A stretch of DNA of 64,000 nt, from contig OX031071.1 of assembly GCA_943736015.1 (NCBI GenBank), positions 27,481,619 through 27,545,618 of the forward strand, in the 5' to 3' direction. The position numbers were made by a program, and so were the translations under genes. The notes under the pieces are model-generated. The model made no database searches. It had not been told where the DNA came from and saw only the letters and a list, made by a program, of their open reading frames with translations. Positions 48,795 to 59,535 of this stretch are shown here, one piece after another (the stretch's first letter is position 1; each line of letters opens with the position of its first letter). The DNA is from Tridacna crocea (taxonomy: Eukaryota > Mollusca > Bivalvia > Cardiida > Cardiidae).

Positions 48795-49235
48795 AAAAAG
48801 ATTCCCAGGGCTATGACCAAGACTCATACAGTGTAGGCCTAGTTGTAGTCTTGATAAAAATCCTTTTTTGGTGTAAGGCAGATCAGGAGTTGAATAAGAA
48901 TTTCTATCTGGCTAAAAATTGTTTAGCCAAATCCTGAATGAGTCCAGACCAATTAAGAATTTTTATCTGTCCTAGTCATGATAAGATCGAATGCCTATCT
49001 GGTCTAGCCAGATTCTGAATCTAGCTGAATCCCTGTCTAGCCTACGACATTTATAACTGTACACCCAAACTTTTACTATAAAGTAGGTCTTACAAAATTG
49101 ATCATTTGAAGGGTACCAGTATATTTAAGTCATAAAAGCAGAAGTTTGGAAAATAAATGAGATATGCCAACAACAGTTAACATCATTTTAATAAAGTTTG
49201 AAAACTAACATGAAAATCAAAGTGTCAGATAAATC
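48795..49235. other. short dispersed motifs only
   Basis: CTGGTCTAGCCAGATTCTGAATC-like words recur at 48905-49045; nothing else seen. Confidence 0.35.
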
Positions 49236-49605
49236 TAACAAGAGGCCCATTATGCCCCTGTACATTGCTCCACTGGCTTTTTAACCATACAAATTTGAAG
49301 TGATTGAGGTCCATAAGATAAAGCTAGATGCCAAATTTGGTAGCCCTGGGTCTTATGGTTTCAGACAAGAAGATTTTCAAAGACAATCAAAATTTTTCGG
49401 TTTTGTTGCTATGGCAACCAGCTTTTTAATTCTTTCAAGAATTTCTGCAGAAGACAATAGCAGGATCGTTTCTGTGAGGTTTCATCAAATGGATGGGTAG
49501 TTCCAGTGAAGAAGTTTGAAAAAAAAGTTAACACACAGACACATATGTACAGCGGGCACCAGGCCATGACATAAGCCTGCTGGCCTTGGGCCAGTGGAGA
49601 TAAAA
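49236..49605 (+). mobile_element. AAGAGGCCCATTATGCCCCT repeat
   Basis: AACAAGAGGCCCATTATGCC to GGCCTTGGGCCAGTGGA. It has internal text similar in style to the 29748 element (GCTATGGCAACCAGC). The 66-codon ORF in it is not supported. Confidence 0.6.
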
Positions 49606-49834
49606 ATGTCTAAGGTTGTTCATAAAAACTTGTGAAATCAAATGCAGCCACCAAAGTTTCTTTGTATGCTGCTTCAAGTTAAAGCAGAATTAGGGTAAAA
49701 GCCTTGTCCTGTTTTAAATTGAGGCAACATTACAACAAAAGCCATATAATATGGGATGAACAGGCATTAGACAATATAACATAATATTCCATCACTTCCT
49801 GTGGTAGAGTATAAAGAACTAGTGTCCCTTATCC

Positions 49835-50056
49835 CAATACCACACAATCCCTACTTTTGACGCCCCTGAGAAAGAAGCTTTTCGAAAACATTGTGAGAAA
49901 AGGAGAAAATGCTGGTAACCAGTATTTTCTCCTTTTCCCACAATGTTTTCTACCCTTCACAAAACATATTTCAAATTTTCAGTCATTTTTATATTGTGGT
50001 CTGCAAATGCTTTCAATTTGGACAAACCTAAAATTTTGTCGTTTGGTAATGAGTTA
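49835..50056. mobile_element. piggyBac-like MITE (family A)
   Basis: CCAATACCACACAATCCCTA at the left; TTGTCGTTTGGTAATGAG with TTAA at the right; core intact. Confidence 0.8.
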
Positions 50057-50495
50057 AGAGCCTGAACTGCTCTACTTGCAGTGTATCTACTTATTTTCTT
50101 GCAAACTGTCAAAGTTAAAAAAAAAAACATGAAAACAAATAAAATTTTCATCATGTAAACAAGAAATGGAAATTTTCAACTTGAAATGGCTACTTTTCCG
50201 ATATTGTTTGTTTATTTTTTTTTCAAAACCATAAAGCTATTGATAAAACAAACTTTGCAAGTACACAGAAATCTGACAGATAATGCATTCTTTATCAAGT
50301 AAACAAGCAAAAGCTATTTTCAAATTAAAGTGGCTACTTTTCCCTTACTGTTGTTTTTTTTTTTTTTTTTTTTTGTTTTTTCAAAATCAATCAGCTTGAA
50401 GCTGTTGATGAGATAAACAAATTGTGCAAGTTTCACGAAAATCCAACCAAAAATGCTGACCAAATCATGTAAATATGAAATGGAAATTTTAAACT

Positions 50496-50730
50496 TTAAC
50501 TCATTACCAAACAACAATATTTAATTTATAGACTTGTCCAAATTGAAAGCATTTGCAGACGACAGAATAAAAGTGACTGAAAATTTGAAATTTGTTTTGT
50601 GAAGGATAGAAAACATTGTGGGAAAATGAGAAAATGCTGGTAACCAGCATTTTCTCCTTTTCCCACAATGTTTTCTAAAGGCTTCTTTCTCAGGGGCATC
50701 AAAAGTAGGGATTGTGTGGTAATGGGTTAA
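50496..50730. mobile_element. piggyBac-like MITE (family A), full length
   Basis: TTAACTCATTACCAAACAAC to GTGTGGTAATGGGTTAA; near-perfect core. Confidence 0.85.
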
Positions 50731-51081
50731 CTGGCTACTTTTCCCATATTGTTAGGGCATAAATGTGACAAATGTGCAGGTGAAAAATAAATGGAACAAA
50801 CTTAAAAAGGATTATCGGAAAGCAGTCTTGAGAACAACAGTACAGGGAATAATCCAACTAAATTCAAGTACTTTGAAGATTTCAACAGAATCTATTGAAA
50901 CAGGGCTTCAACCAAACCTATGGTAGTGTATGACACTGGTAACAGACAGCCACTCTGCCTTTTTAGAGTTATCAAAGAAACAGAAAAAATGATCCTCTGC
51001 AAAGAAGCACTCTCAAAAGTCCGAAAATGTTAAAATTATGGAAAAGTTAGACCAGTAAACCAGGACATCATGGCGTTGATT
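50731..51081. other. downstream flank of the small gene, nothing recognised
   Basis: No repeat or coding signal seen. Confidence 0.4.
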
Positions 51082-51087
51082 TTTATT
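51082..51087 (-). terminator. polyadenylation signal AATAAA of the small gene
   Basis: AATAAA on the minus strand lies about 50 nt after the proposed stop codon of the small gene. Confidence 0.45.
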
Positions 51088-52739
51088 AAACTCCTCATCA
51101 ACTTCTCCTTTCACACTTATTAGAGCTTTCTCTTCACTTGATGTCCATAGGTGTATAAGCTATAAAAAATAAAAAAAAAAAGGGATATATTTGACGACTG
51201 TTTTATGCCGCTTCAACATTATTTCAGTCATATCACTGCAGCAGCTGGTATATTCATGTATTTTCTGGGTTTTAGCAGTACTAGGTAAGGGCTTTGAAGT
51301 GTCTTGCCAAAGGGCACTCCAATGAAAACTCCAATGAATGCAGTGCAGCTTGAACCCAGAGCCTCCAGCTTATGAGTCCCACACTTTACCACTGAGCTTT
51401 GCAGGACTCCTCCTGTGCTGGTCAGGAAAAGATAGCCTATCCTAGTTCTTTTTCAACCACTAAAATCATTCAAAGCCACTGTATCTTGTGATGACAAACA
51501 TTTCTGCCAAGGAACAGAATTTTGATTTGGCCTGAGCACTTACTTTCACGGCTCTAGAAAAGCAATGATCTTTCCCGCTCTGCTGAGGCCAAATATAGTT
51601 TCAGTTTACTTGCCTATATAGAAGTCAATATATGATTTCATAAGATTACACAATTATCTCTTTGGAGAAGTGATATAACTCCCATGTTATTACTATTTTA
51701 GGTACAGGTCAGGTAAGATTCTTTCTGAAGTAGGCAGATGCCAGTATCTGACTTAGTACTGGTTAAAGTTCTGCCTATTCAGTAGAGTCTGGTTAGGATG
51801 AGTGTTGATATACATGTATAACTGAAAATTTGCTAATATGGCATGAACCCCAATAAGCAATTATCAGTCTTATTTCTCCATCATAGGAGTGTAAAGGGTA
51901 CTGATAAAGCTTATGAAACTTCAAAAAACCTGCCTGCATGGTACTAATCTGACACAAGCTAGAAGACTGGTGTTTGATACCCCAACCTAGCAACATGTTT
52001 TTTTTAACATTTCTCCCAAGTCATACATACCACAAACTGGTGAACTGATCATATCAAATAAAGATTGGCTAATTCTTGCCAAGTACATTGTGCCATTTTT
52101 GTTCACCATAATCCTGAAAGAAGAAACAAGTGCAAATATCATATTACTGCTCTTCTACAGTACAAAAGTGATTTTGAATAGAAATAATTTTAGTTTTTTA
52201 CTTAAAAAAAAACGTACTTCTATTGCCTTCACTATATGCTGTTTTCAAAATTAGGGCCGAATCTTCCTCTACCTTGGGCCGAATCTTCTCATAGGTGGTC
52301 CGAATCTTCTTGGGTCCGAATCTTCTCAAGATTTTGCGTTGGGCCGAATCTTCTTGGGTCCGAATCTTCCTCCACCCCTTCTATTGAAGTGTATTCTCCC
52401 AGGCAGAATATTGTCTTATTTTATGGGTCTTAAGATGGGATATCTCAGATTTAAAAAAAAAAATGAGACATTTCTGAAAATTGATCTGGACTTATGGGCT
52501 CAAAAATTAAATTCAATTTGGGGACAGATTCTCAACGGGCCGATTTCTCCATCAATCATAATGAAAAATATCATCGGCTGAAGCCATCGGTTCGTTTGAA
52601 ATAACACATATACTCCATTTCGATGCATAACTATTGGCTGGCATATAGGTCTGATCAAATAAATAATATGGAACGAATACGGTTTGTACTTCTACCTTTT
52701 CAACATGACATACATTTCATTTCCTTCCCCAGTCGCCAT
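51082..52739 (-). CDS. small spliced gene, product unrecognised (about 50 aa)
   Basis: Three exons (52739-52696, 52113-52031, 51159-51134) join in phase. Together they encode MATGEGNEMYVMLKR, then IMVNKNGTMYLARISQSLFD and MISSPVC, then AYTPMDIK and a stop. The start lies in CAAGATGGCGAC, a near-perfect TISU/YY1 context typical of short-5'UTR housekeeping genes. Donors are GTAGAA and GTATGT; acceptors are CTTTCAG and a T-rich TATAG. An AATAAA signal follows the stop by about 50 nt (51082-51087). I do not recognise the protein. It has no obvious signal peptide or membrane segment. The third exon is the weakest part; alternative acceptors nearby would change the last residues. Confidence 0.6.
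51134..51159 (-). CDS. small gene, proposed last coding exon
   Basis: After a T-rich TATAG acceptor the phase left by exon 2 reads AYTPMDIK then TGA. The AATAAA 50 nt on supports a 3' end here, but the coding part is too short to be sure of. Confidence 0.42.
51190..51415 (-). mobile_element. SINE (family S3), full length
   Basis: CATTATTTCAGTCATATCAC, AGTACTAGGTAAGGGCTTTG, GTCTTGCCAAAGGGCACTCC, then the head with GCTTGAACCCAGAGCC and TACCACTGAGC. It lies just upstream of exon 3 of the small gene, in its intron. Confidence 0.68.
51416..52030. other. intron 2 of the small gene, nothing recognised
   Basis: A 67-codon minus-strand frame (51996-51793) has no coding support. Confidence 0.4.
52031..52113 (-). 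CDS. small gene, exon 2
   Basis: This 83-nt exon follows CTTTCAG, completes the split Arg codon, stays open for 27 codons (IMVNKNGTMYLARISQSLFD then MISSPVC) and ends at the consensus donor G|GTATGT. Both splice sites are strong and the phases fit exon 1. Confidence 0.65.
52245..52375 (+). repeat. short tandem repeat of GGTCCGAATCTTC
   Basis: GGGCCGAATCTTCYT and variants occur six times with spacers, within intron 1 of the small gene. Confidence 0.8.
52696..52739 (-). CDS. small gene, exon 1 with TISU start
   Basis: This 44-nt coding exon runs from the ATG in TTCCAAGATGGCGACTGG to AAAAG|GTAGAA and leaves phase 2. The local sequence upstream is CpG-rich (GCGAGCGCGG), consistent with a promoter. 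Confidence 0.65.
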
Positions 52740-52745
52740 CTTGGA
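52728..52745 (-). promoter_or_regulatory. TISU / YY1 element over start codon
   Basis: CCAAGATGGCGACTGG on the minus strand matches the TISU consensus SAASATGGCGGC at 11 of 12 positions. In known genes this element works both as a YY1-bound promoter element and as an initiation context for very short 5' UTRs. Confidence 0.6.
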
Positions 52746-52838
52746 ACTAAACCGACCGTGGGTGCGAGCGCGGTCCGACAATAGCCGAGGTTAAAGGTCA
52801 AATGACATCATTATAGTCCTGGCTTTTGATGTTCGGTT

Positions 52839-52888
52839 GGAGCCATTGTTACTGTAGCCGTGGCTATAGCCCCAAACGAAGTCAGCCA
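52839..52888 (-). promoter_or_regulatory. shared upstream block of the small gene
   Basis: On the minus strand GACTTCGTTTGGGGCTATAG then CCACGGCTACAGTAAC lies about 110 bp upstream of the TISU start. A close copy (47819-47855, plus strand) lies about 90 bp upstream of another ATGGCGGC. GGCTATAGCC in it is a perfect palindrome. It may be a promoter module or part of a dispersed repeat. Confidence 0.4.
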
Positions 52889-52984
52889 AATAAAACGGGC
52901 GCCGGACGATTTCTTCCAACTTCGCCGATTCAAAAATTTGGGACATCGTCCGGGCGCCGTACAATTTTCAGACATTTTGCCCAA

Positions 52985-53948
52985 GCAGTCACAAATCAAA
53001 CGGGCATCGGACGGCAGTTTCTTTGGAAATGCCGTGCGTGCAGTTTTCAGTTCAGAAAGGCACCGGGCGGCAACCGGACGGTCATCGGGCGGCGACCGGA
53101 CGGCGATCGGACGGACATCTTTCGAACTTTGTGCCGCCGTCTGGCTAGCTACAGAGGCGTGTCATATTGTCCGAGGATGACACGCCTCTGTAACCACGTT
53201 TTGACCCACACAGTCCTCACTCTGCGGCCTCGCCCAGCACGCTTCTGATCGTAAACAGATCGTAAACAGCAGCAGCTGCTATTACATTTATCTGCCATCA
53301 GCGAGTAGCTTGCAATCTCTCTTGATGAAGGAAAAGGTTCAACAGATTTTGTGGCGGTATAAGTGCCATTTTAACTTCAGAACTGATAAATTATGATGAA
53401 GTAAGACATTCATATACACTTTTATGATATTCTCATGTCGCCAAAGTATATGTTTGCCGTCCGGTCGCCGTCCGGAAAGACTTAACAAAATCAATGCCGC
53501 ACAGCGATCTGACGGTCACCGGACGGTGCCCGTACAAATATTCATAATCGGGTGGTACCCGTCCGGGCTCCTCCCGGCGCCTGGACGGAGACAGTCCGGT
53601 CGCCGCCCGATGACCGTCCGGTCGCTGGACGATTTGGAGATAAACTTTTTCATAAAAATCGGCTGGGCGCCGTCCGATCTCTGAAGGCATCGTCCGGTCA
53701 CCGCACAGCGCCTGGACGGTGCCCGGACGATGAGTTAACGGGCTCTCCGATGGCCAAAAATCGTCCGGTCGCCGTCCAATTATAACTTTGTTTTAAAACT
53801 CGAACGGGCGCCGGACGGCGTCTCAAAATTAAACTGCCGCCGTTCAAATTGAGCTGCCACCGGACGGTCGCCTTGCGGTCCCCGGACGATTGCATCAAAA
53901 TCTCCTGAAAAACCCGCCGTCCGGCGGCAGTTCGTTATTTGTGACTGA
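52985..53948. mobile_element. second GC-rich inverted-repeat element
   Basis: It begins CAGTCACAAATCAAACGGGC and ends GGCAGTTCGTTATTTGTGACTG. The interior is packed with CCGTCCGG/CCGGACGG and CGCCGG blocks on both strands, in sharp contrast to AT-rich flanks. It includes a perfect 16-bp stem at 53150-53192. No credible coding region was found. Confidence 0.55.
53150..53192. repeat. perfect 16-bp stem-loop
   Basis: TACAGAGGCGTGTCAT and ATGACACGCCTCTGTA are separated by 11 nt. It sits inside the GC-rich element. Confidence 0.85.
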
Positions 53949-53969
53949 GGCATAAGAGCGACTCAAGGA

Positions 53970-54160
53970 CCTTTTGGGTACAGTGCAGATTAAGATCCGA
54001 CTGCACAGAACGTAAAGTCTGATCTTGGATCTACATTGTCCGATAGCGAGATATTACTATTATAAGATTATAAAATTATACTCTTAAAATAGCAACATAA
54101 GCTTGACTCAAGGATCTTTTGCGGACAGTGCAGATCAAGATCAGAATGCACGGAAATGGA
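53970..54160. mobile_element. family B foldback copies
   Basis: One palindrome at 53975-54045 and a half copy at 54105-54150 (TTTTGCGGACAGTGCAGATC). Confidence 0.62.
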
Positions 54161-55895
54161 TTTGCAGTCTTAATTACAAATCAAATGAATATTCGCAGGT
54201 TTTATTACGAATCGAATGAACATTCACAGTCTTTAACGAAATATTATCACTGTAAGATTATAAGATTATACTTTTGAACAAGCCACATTTGGTATTTTAC
54301 TAACAGCTTGAAATGTTGATTTATTTACAGGATAATGGTTACAACCATCTTTGCAATGGAATGAATATTTGCAGTCTCTATTACAAATACTTGTAGAATA
54401 AATATTTGCAGTCTTTATTTTGAATCAAATGGATTTGTAGCCTTAATAACAAATCAAATGAATTTTCGCAGTTTTCATTACGAATTCAATGAACATTCGC
54501 AGTCTTTATGACAAAGCAAATGAATATTCGCAGTCTTTATTACTAAGTGAATAAATATTCGCAGTCTTTATTACTAAGTGAATGAATATTCGCAGTCTTT
54601 ACTGACGCGAATAAATATTCGCAGTCTTTATTACCAAGCGGACGAATATTCACAGTCTTTATTAAGAAGCGAATGAATACTAGTATTCGCAGTCTTTACT
54701 GACGCGAAAAAAATATTCGCAGTTTTTATTACGAAGCGAATGAATATTTGCAGTCTTTATTATGAAGCGAATAAATATTTGCAGTCCTTTATAACAAAAT
54801 CAAATGAACATTTGCAGTCTTTATTACGAAGCAAATGAATATCCGCAGTCTTTATTACGAAGCAAATGAATATTCGCAGTCTTTATTACGAAGCGAATAA
54901 ATATTCGTAGTCTTTATTATGAAGCCAATGAATATCTTCAGTCCTTTATAACAAATCAAATGAATATCCGCTGTCTTTATTACGAAGCAAATAAATATTC
55001 GCAGTCTTTACTACGAAGCGAATGAATATCCGCAGTCTTTATCATGAAGCGAATGAATACATCTATTCACAGTCCTTTATTACAAATAAAATGATTTTTT
55101 ATCATTTATGATTCTTTATCACGAATAGAATGAATATTTGCAGTCTTTATTACGGATAGAATGAATACATGTATTTGAAGTCTTTATTACAAATCAAATG
55201 ACTTTGCAGTCTTTATTACAAATCCAATGAATATTCGCAGTCTTTGTTACAAATCCAATGAATAGTCGTAGTCCTTATTATGAAGCGAATGAATATTCGC
55301 AGTCTTTATTACAAAGCGAATGAACATTCGCAGTTTTTATTATTAAGCTAATGAATATCTGCAGTATTTATCACAAAGCGAATGAATATTCGCAGTCTTT
55401 ATCACAAAGCGAATGAATATTTGCAGTTTTTATTATTAAGCGAATGAATATCTGCAGTATTTATCATAAAGCTAATGAATATTTGTAGTTTTTATTACAA
55501 AGCAAATGCTAAATACTGAGCCTTTATCACAGAGCGAATGAATATTCGCAGTCTTTATAACGATTAGAATGGATATTTGCAGTCTTTATCACAAAGCCAA
55601 TAAATATTTTCAGTCTTCATTACGAATAGAATTTCTATTTGCAGTATTTATCACGAATCGAATGCATATTTGCAGTCTTTATCACGAATCAAATGAATAT
55701 CTGTAGTATTTATCACAAAGCTAATGAATATTTGCAGTCTTTATCACGAATCGAATGAGTATTTGAAGTCTTTTCCGAAAACTGAATGAATATTTGCAGT
55801 CTTTATCGTGAATCAAATGAATTTAGCATTCTTTATTATGAATCGAATGAATATTCGCAGTCTTTAGGATGTATCAAATGAATATACAGTGTTTA
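54150..55895 (+). repeat. 31-bp degenerate satellite
   Basis: Units like GAATGAATATTCGCAGTCTT then TATTACGAAGC repeat over 1.7 kb, with drift and small indels. GAATATTC is palindromic. Order of variants suggests local unequal exchange. Confidence 0.9.
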
Positions 55896-56239
55896 TCACG
55901 ATTTCCTATTAAAAGGGGAAAAATATGATTTTGGATAATTTTTCCTTTAAAAACCAGAGAGCTGAATCGATGAATAAAAATCTGTTCGAAAAGGAAAAAA
56001 ACTGTGTTTGATTATGTGTCATCCTATAAAATTCCTAATTATCACTAAAAAAGCGGTAGGCGTCGTCTCAACACCCAAAGGTCTGCATTTTAAAACGGTT
56101 TCCTGAGGAACAGAGTATTACTTGTCAATCTAACACTTTTTCCAAAATATCCCAACTTTCAGCGACCCTGCCGAATTTTGAAAGCTTTGAGGGGAAAGGA
56201 GAAAATATTGGTTACCTTTATTTTCTACATTCCACACAT
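55896..56239. other. no supported feature
   Basis: A family A scrap (GGGGAAAGGAGAAAATATTG, 56191-56210) only. Confidence 0.4.
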
Positions 56240-56435
56240 TTCTCTCCGTTGAGTTTAAACATAATTACTTTGTACTGTTTGAAAAACACGTTTTTGTCTC
56301 GATTCTACTTTCTGGGAAATACACCAACACTCAAGGCGATTGTGTTAGTAAATGAAAGGTCCAAAAGTTGACACCCGCTGCCAGGTACTGAACTCGGAAC
56401 TTTATGATTATGAGGCCGACTCTGTACCGAAAAAA
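56240..56435 (-). mobile_element. tRNA-derived SINE (family S2), diverged
   Basis: AAAAGTTGACACCCGCTGCC and GGCCGACTCTGTACC correspond to the head; TTTAAACATAATTACTT to the tail. Confidence 0.6.
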
Positions 56436-56905
56436 AAAAACAACAGACACACACCCTTTACATGACAATCCTGCCATATAAACAAGACCAAATTTTCTTC
56501 TGCACATTTTCAAATGATTGCCTTGTAAACAATTAGGGCTACAGCATTTCGATTTTTTAAAAAAATGCAATGCCTTATTTTCTCGGTTTTTATTCAGTGT
56601 CGCTTTATGGTATTTTTTTCCTGTCTATGGATAGGTCTTAAAGTCTTCTTCGATACGGAGTAAAACATCCTTTTTTGTTAAGATTGTCTCAAAAACTTGG
56701 GAAACAAAATTTAACTTAGCATTACCTTAAAGGTGGGTATTTAGAATTTTTACATCTCACCAAATTATAAAATATATATATCACTGAAATTCATATGAAA
56801 AAATAATACAAATCATCAATAATTAAGATTCATAAAATTACAAAAAAAATTTTTTTTGATGGTATTCCCTTAAAAGGCTACGTAGCCTCTTAAGGTATTT
56901 TTAGA

Positions 56906-57060
56906 TTTCGCGCCAAAAATCAATAAAGCATTTCGGGAATACCAAGTGACTTGCACGTGACTCATAACGCTTGAATTCTATCACAAAACAAACATGTAAT
57001 AATTATTTTCCATAATGTCTTCTTCGGACGCTATGTTTGAAACTTCGTCTGTGTATTCCT
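56906..57060 (+). promoter_or_regulatory. E2F / E-box region and possible first exon
   Basis: TTTCGCGCCAAAA (56906-56918) is a perfect E2F site. CACGTG (56954-56959) overlaps TGACTCA (56958-56964). An ATG at 57015 opens MSSSDAMFETSSVYS and reaches a strong T|GTATGT donor after 57060. No downstream exon was identified before the window's end, so this is only a candidate first exon. Confidence 0.33.
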
Positions 57061-57271
57061 GTATGTAAATGGGTGAATTTATCATCTAAAAATAGAACGT
57101 CTCTCCCGTCGGTGTCGACCTGGGGTGTAGTAAATCTCTAATTTCTCGTGTTGTCGGACTGTGTTCGAGTACTGGGGTTTTATGAATGACAATTAAAAGG
57201 CTTTGGGAGTATAAGGATGACTTTTTTGCATTTATGTACAATTTTCTTCCCAAAATCTGAAGGGCCACCTT

Positions 57272-57505
57272 TAACCCTCCGTCAAACAAGAGAATTCTAG
57301 ACTTGTCGAAACATCGAAATTGAAAGCATAGGGCAAATTGCAAACCGCTCATTTGGCATAATTTATCTTAAAAAATATATATAAATAAAAAACATGTGGG
57401 AAAAGGAGAAAATGCTGGTAACCAGCATTTTCTCCATTTCCCACAATGTTTTTTCAAAAGCATTTTCCTCAGAGTTAATAAAAGTCGGGATTGTATGTTA
57501 AAACA
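57272..57505. mobile_element. piggyBac-like MITE (family A), diverged ends
   Basis: TTTAACCCTCCGTCAAACAA at the left; perfect core at 57390-57450. Confidence 0.72.
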
Positions 57506-57765
57506 TTAATGACCTGGGATGTCTTGTCCTACGTACAAGATTTACCGTATTTGCAGAAAAAAAACACATAAATTACCACATGAATATTTTATTTTGTCGA
57601 AAATCTTTAGAATTTTGTCTCCAGGTAATTAACTGAAAGCATCGCCCCCGTCGTTTTTCCGAGACACTCTTCGTTATTAACTTTTGTGAGGTGGGAGGCT
57701 TTGGAAAACATCGTCTGAAAAGGACACAAAATAAAACTTGTATCACAGCACATCCTCTGCCTTTT

Positions 57766-58010
57766 CCGGTGTAATGCAGAAAAATGACCATCCACTATAA
57801 AATGACCCGTGGGTCATTTCTCTACGCAGAGGAATGACCGGGTCATTATTCTACGTAGAGAAATAACCCTCTGCGGTCATCTGTCGACGTAGAATAATGA
57901 CCCTGTGGTTATTTCTATACGTAGAATAATGACCTGGGTCATTCCTCTACGTAGAGAAATGACACACGGGTCATTTTGTAGGAGAGTGTCATTTCTCTGC
58001 GATACACCGG
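57766..58010. mobile_element. foldback element family E, full length 245 bp
   Basis: CCGGTGTAATGCAGAAAAAT to ATTTCTCTGCGATACACCGG. It holds seven CTACG(T/C)(A/C)GA-type dyads separated by ATGACCC/GGGTCAT. Confidence 0.78.
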
Positions 58011-58317
58011 TCGTGATTTCTGCGATATCAGAGAAATCACGTCAGTTTAGGTAGAATTTATTTCCGAAAGCCTCCCTCAAGGTCGGGATTGTATACTAGA
58101 GGATAGACTTCACCCGTCACCAGATCACACAATTTGGGTTTCGTTTTTAAACAGACAAAATAGATGTGGATCAAAGTAAGACATCTGTCTATATTTGTGT
58201 AAAAATAATACGTGGGAAAAGGAGAAAACAGTGGAAAACATTTCCTCAGCGTATTCCAAATGTGTTTTCAGCTACAAAGTGTGGAAATCACGTCAGTTCA
58301 GGTAGAATAAAGTCTTA

Positions 58318-58740
58318 ATCCCTGTTTTTTATGACCCTGAGATAGGAGCCGTTTGAAAACATTGTGGGAAAAGGAGAAAATGCCGGCCAGCAGTTACCAG
58401 CATTTTCTCCTTTTCCCACACTGTTTTCTACCCTGCTGGAAACCTATTTCAAGTTTTGAGTTACGTTTACTTTGTCGTCTGTGAGTGCTTTCAATTTGGA
58501 CCAGTCTAAAATTTTGTTGTTTGGTAAAGAGTTAATCTTATGATGCAATCCACTAGTAGATGACATTCGGATGTGGCCCATTTTTCTCCTTTTCCCACAA
58601 TGTAACCAGCATTTTCTCCTTTTTCGATACGTTTTCTACCCTATCAAGGAAATAATGCACCATTTGAGTCACATTGTCACTGTCGTATGCCAAGGGTTTC
58701 AAATCGGACGAGTGTAAACTTTTTGGTCTGGTAAAGGATT
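58318..58740. mobile_element. two family A MITEs
   Basis: The first ends TTGTTTGGTAAAGAGTTAA (58535) and has extra bases (GGCCAGCAG) at the centre of its palindrome. The second (58570-58740) is partial. Confidence 0.7.
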
Positions 58741-58854
58741 AAAAAGGCTTTTTCTATAGGAACGTTGAAACTCGTCATCGTTTCGTAAACGTTGTCTGCG
58801 CTTATCATATTCTTCGAAGATTCAACCTATCGTATTATGACGTATCACGTCCCC

Positions 58855-59535
58855 CCAATATTGGGAGGGGGATTGTAGTAATACTTGTTATATAGTAACA
58901 ATGGAGAAAACGGCTTTTATCAATACGTTTCAGGAGAAATCAGGCCTGTTTTAGTTCCAGATTTCTCTAAACTGATGATCATAGCCGAATTAATCGCACC
59001 AGGTAGCGTTTTATTCATCTTCGCGGGCCATGATTACGATCACTACGTATATCTTACCTTGGCTGATTGAGCCCGATTTCGAGATACCTGCGATTCGCCC
59101 TCTATTGGATGCTGGTTATTACCGCCCTTTACATCATATTTCTAAAAGCCAGTGAAATATCGTTTTACATACAAACCGTTTACGAATACACATGAAGCGA
59201 TAAGCAGACATCCACGTAGGTTTCCATGTTTACTTTCAATTCGAAAGGTAGCGACCTTATTCTATCATGTTTTATAAAAGATGAAATGCTACGAGCGATT
59301 TCATTCGTTGCAGTTAGAGCTGGCTGTATTCAATGAAAAAGCGTACGGTGGGAATGTAAAAATCAAGCTCGATCCGCCAAGGGCAGAGTAGCGTAGTGAA
59401 TCGTCAGCCTTGGCTTGCAAAAATGCGTTTTATTGAATAAACGTTTATTTTAGTTTAAAATTCAAAGTAACGTTTACCGTGTAGAAAAGCAGTCCAGATT
59501 TTTACCCAGGATGTCCAAATTAGATAGATGTATAT
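58855..59535 (+). repeat. same dispersed repeat, interrupted by a 420-bp insertion
   Basis: The repeat breaks at GCGTTTTATT (59003-59013). The same ten bases recur at about 59424-59434, where the repeat resumes, so they are a target duplication around an inserted segment (59014-59423). The 61-codon ORF across the junction is not a gene. Confidence 0.65.

Noticed and set aside
53424-53898. Several overlapping 60-86-codon ORFs
   Set aside because: They come from the CpG-rich blocks of the inverted-repeat element and overlap on both strands.
54150-55895. CRISPR-like array (regular 31-bp spacing)
   Set aside because: There are no conserved repeats separated by unique spacers; the whole unit drifts, as in a eukaryotic satellite.
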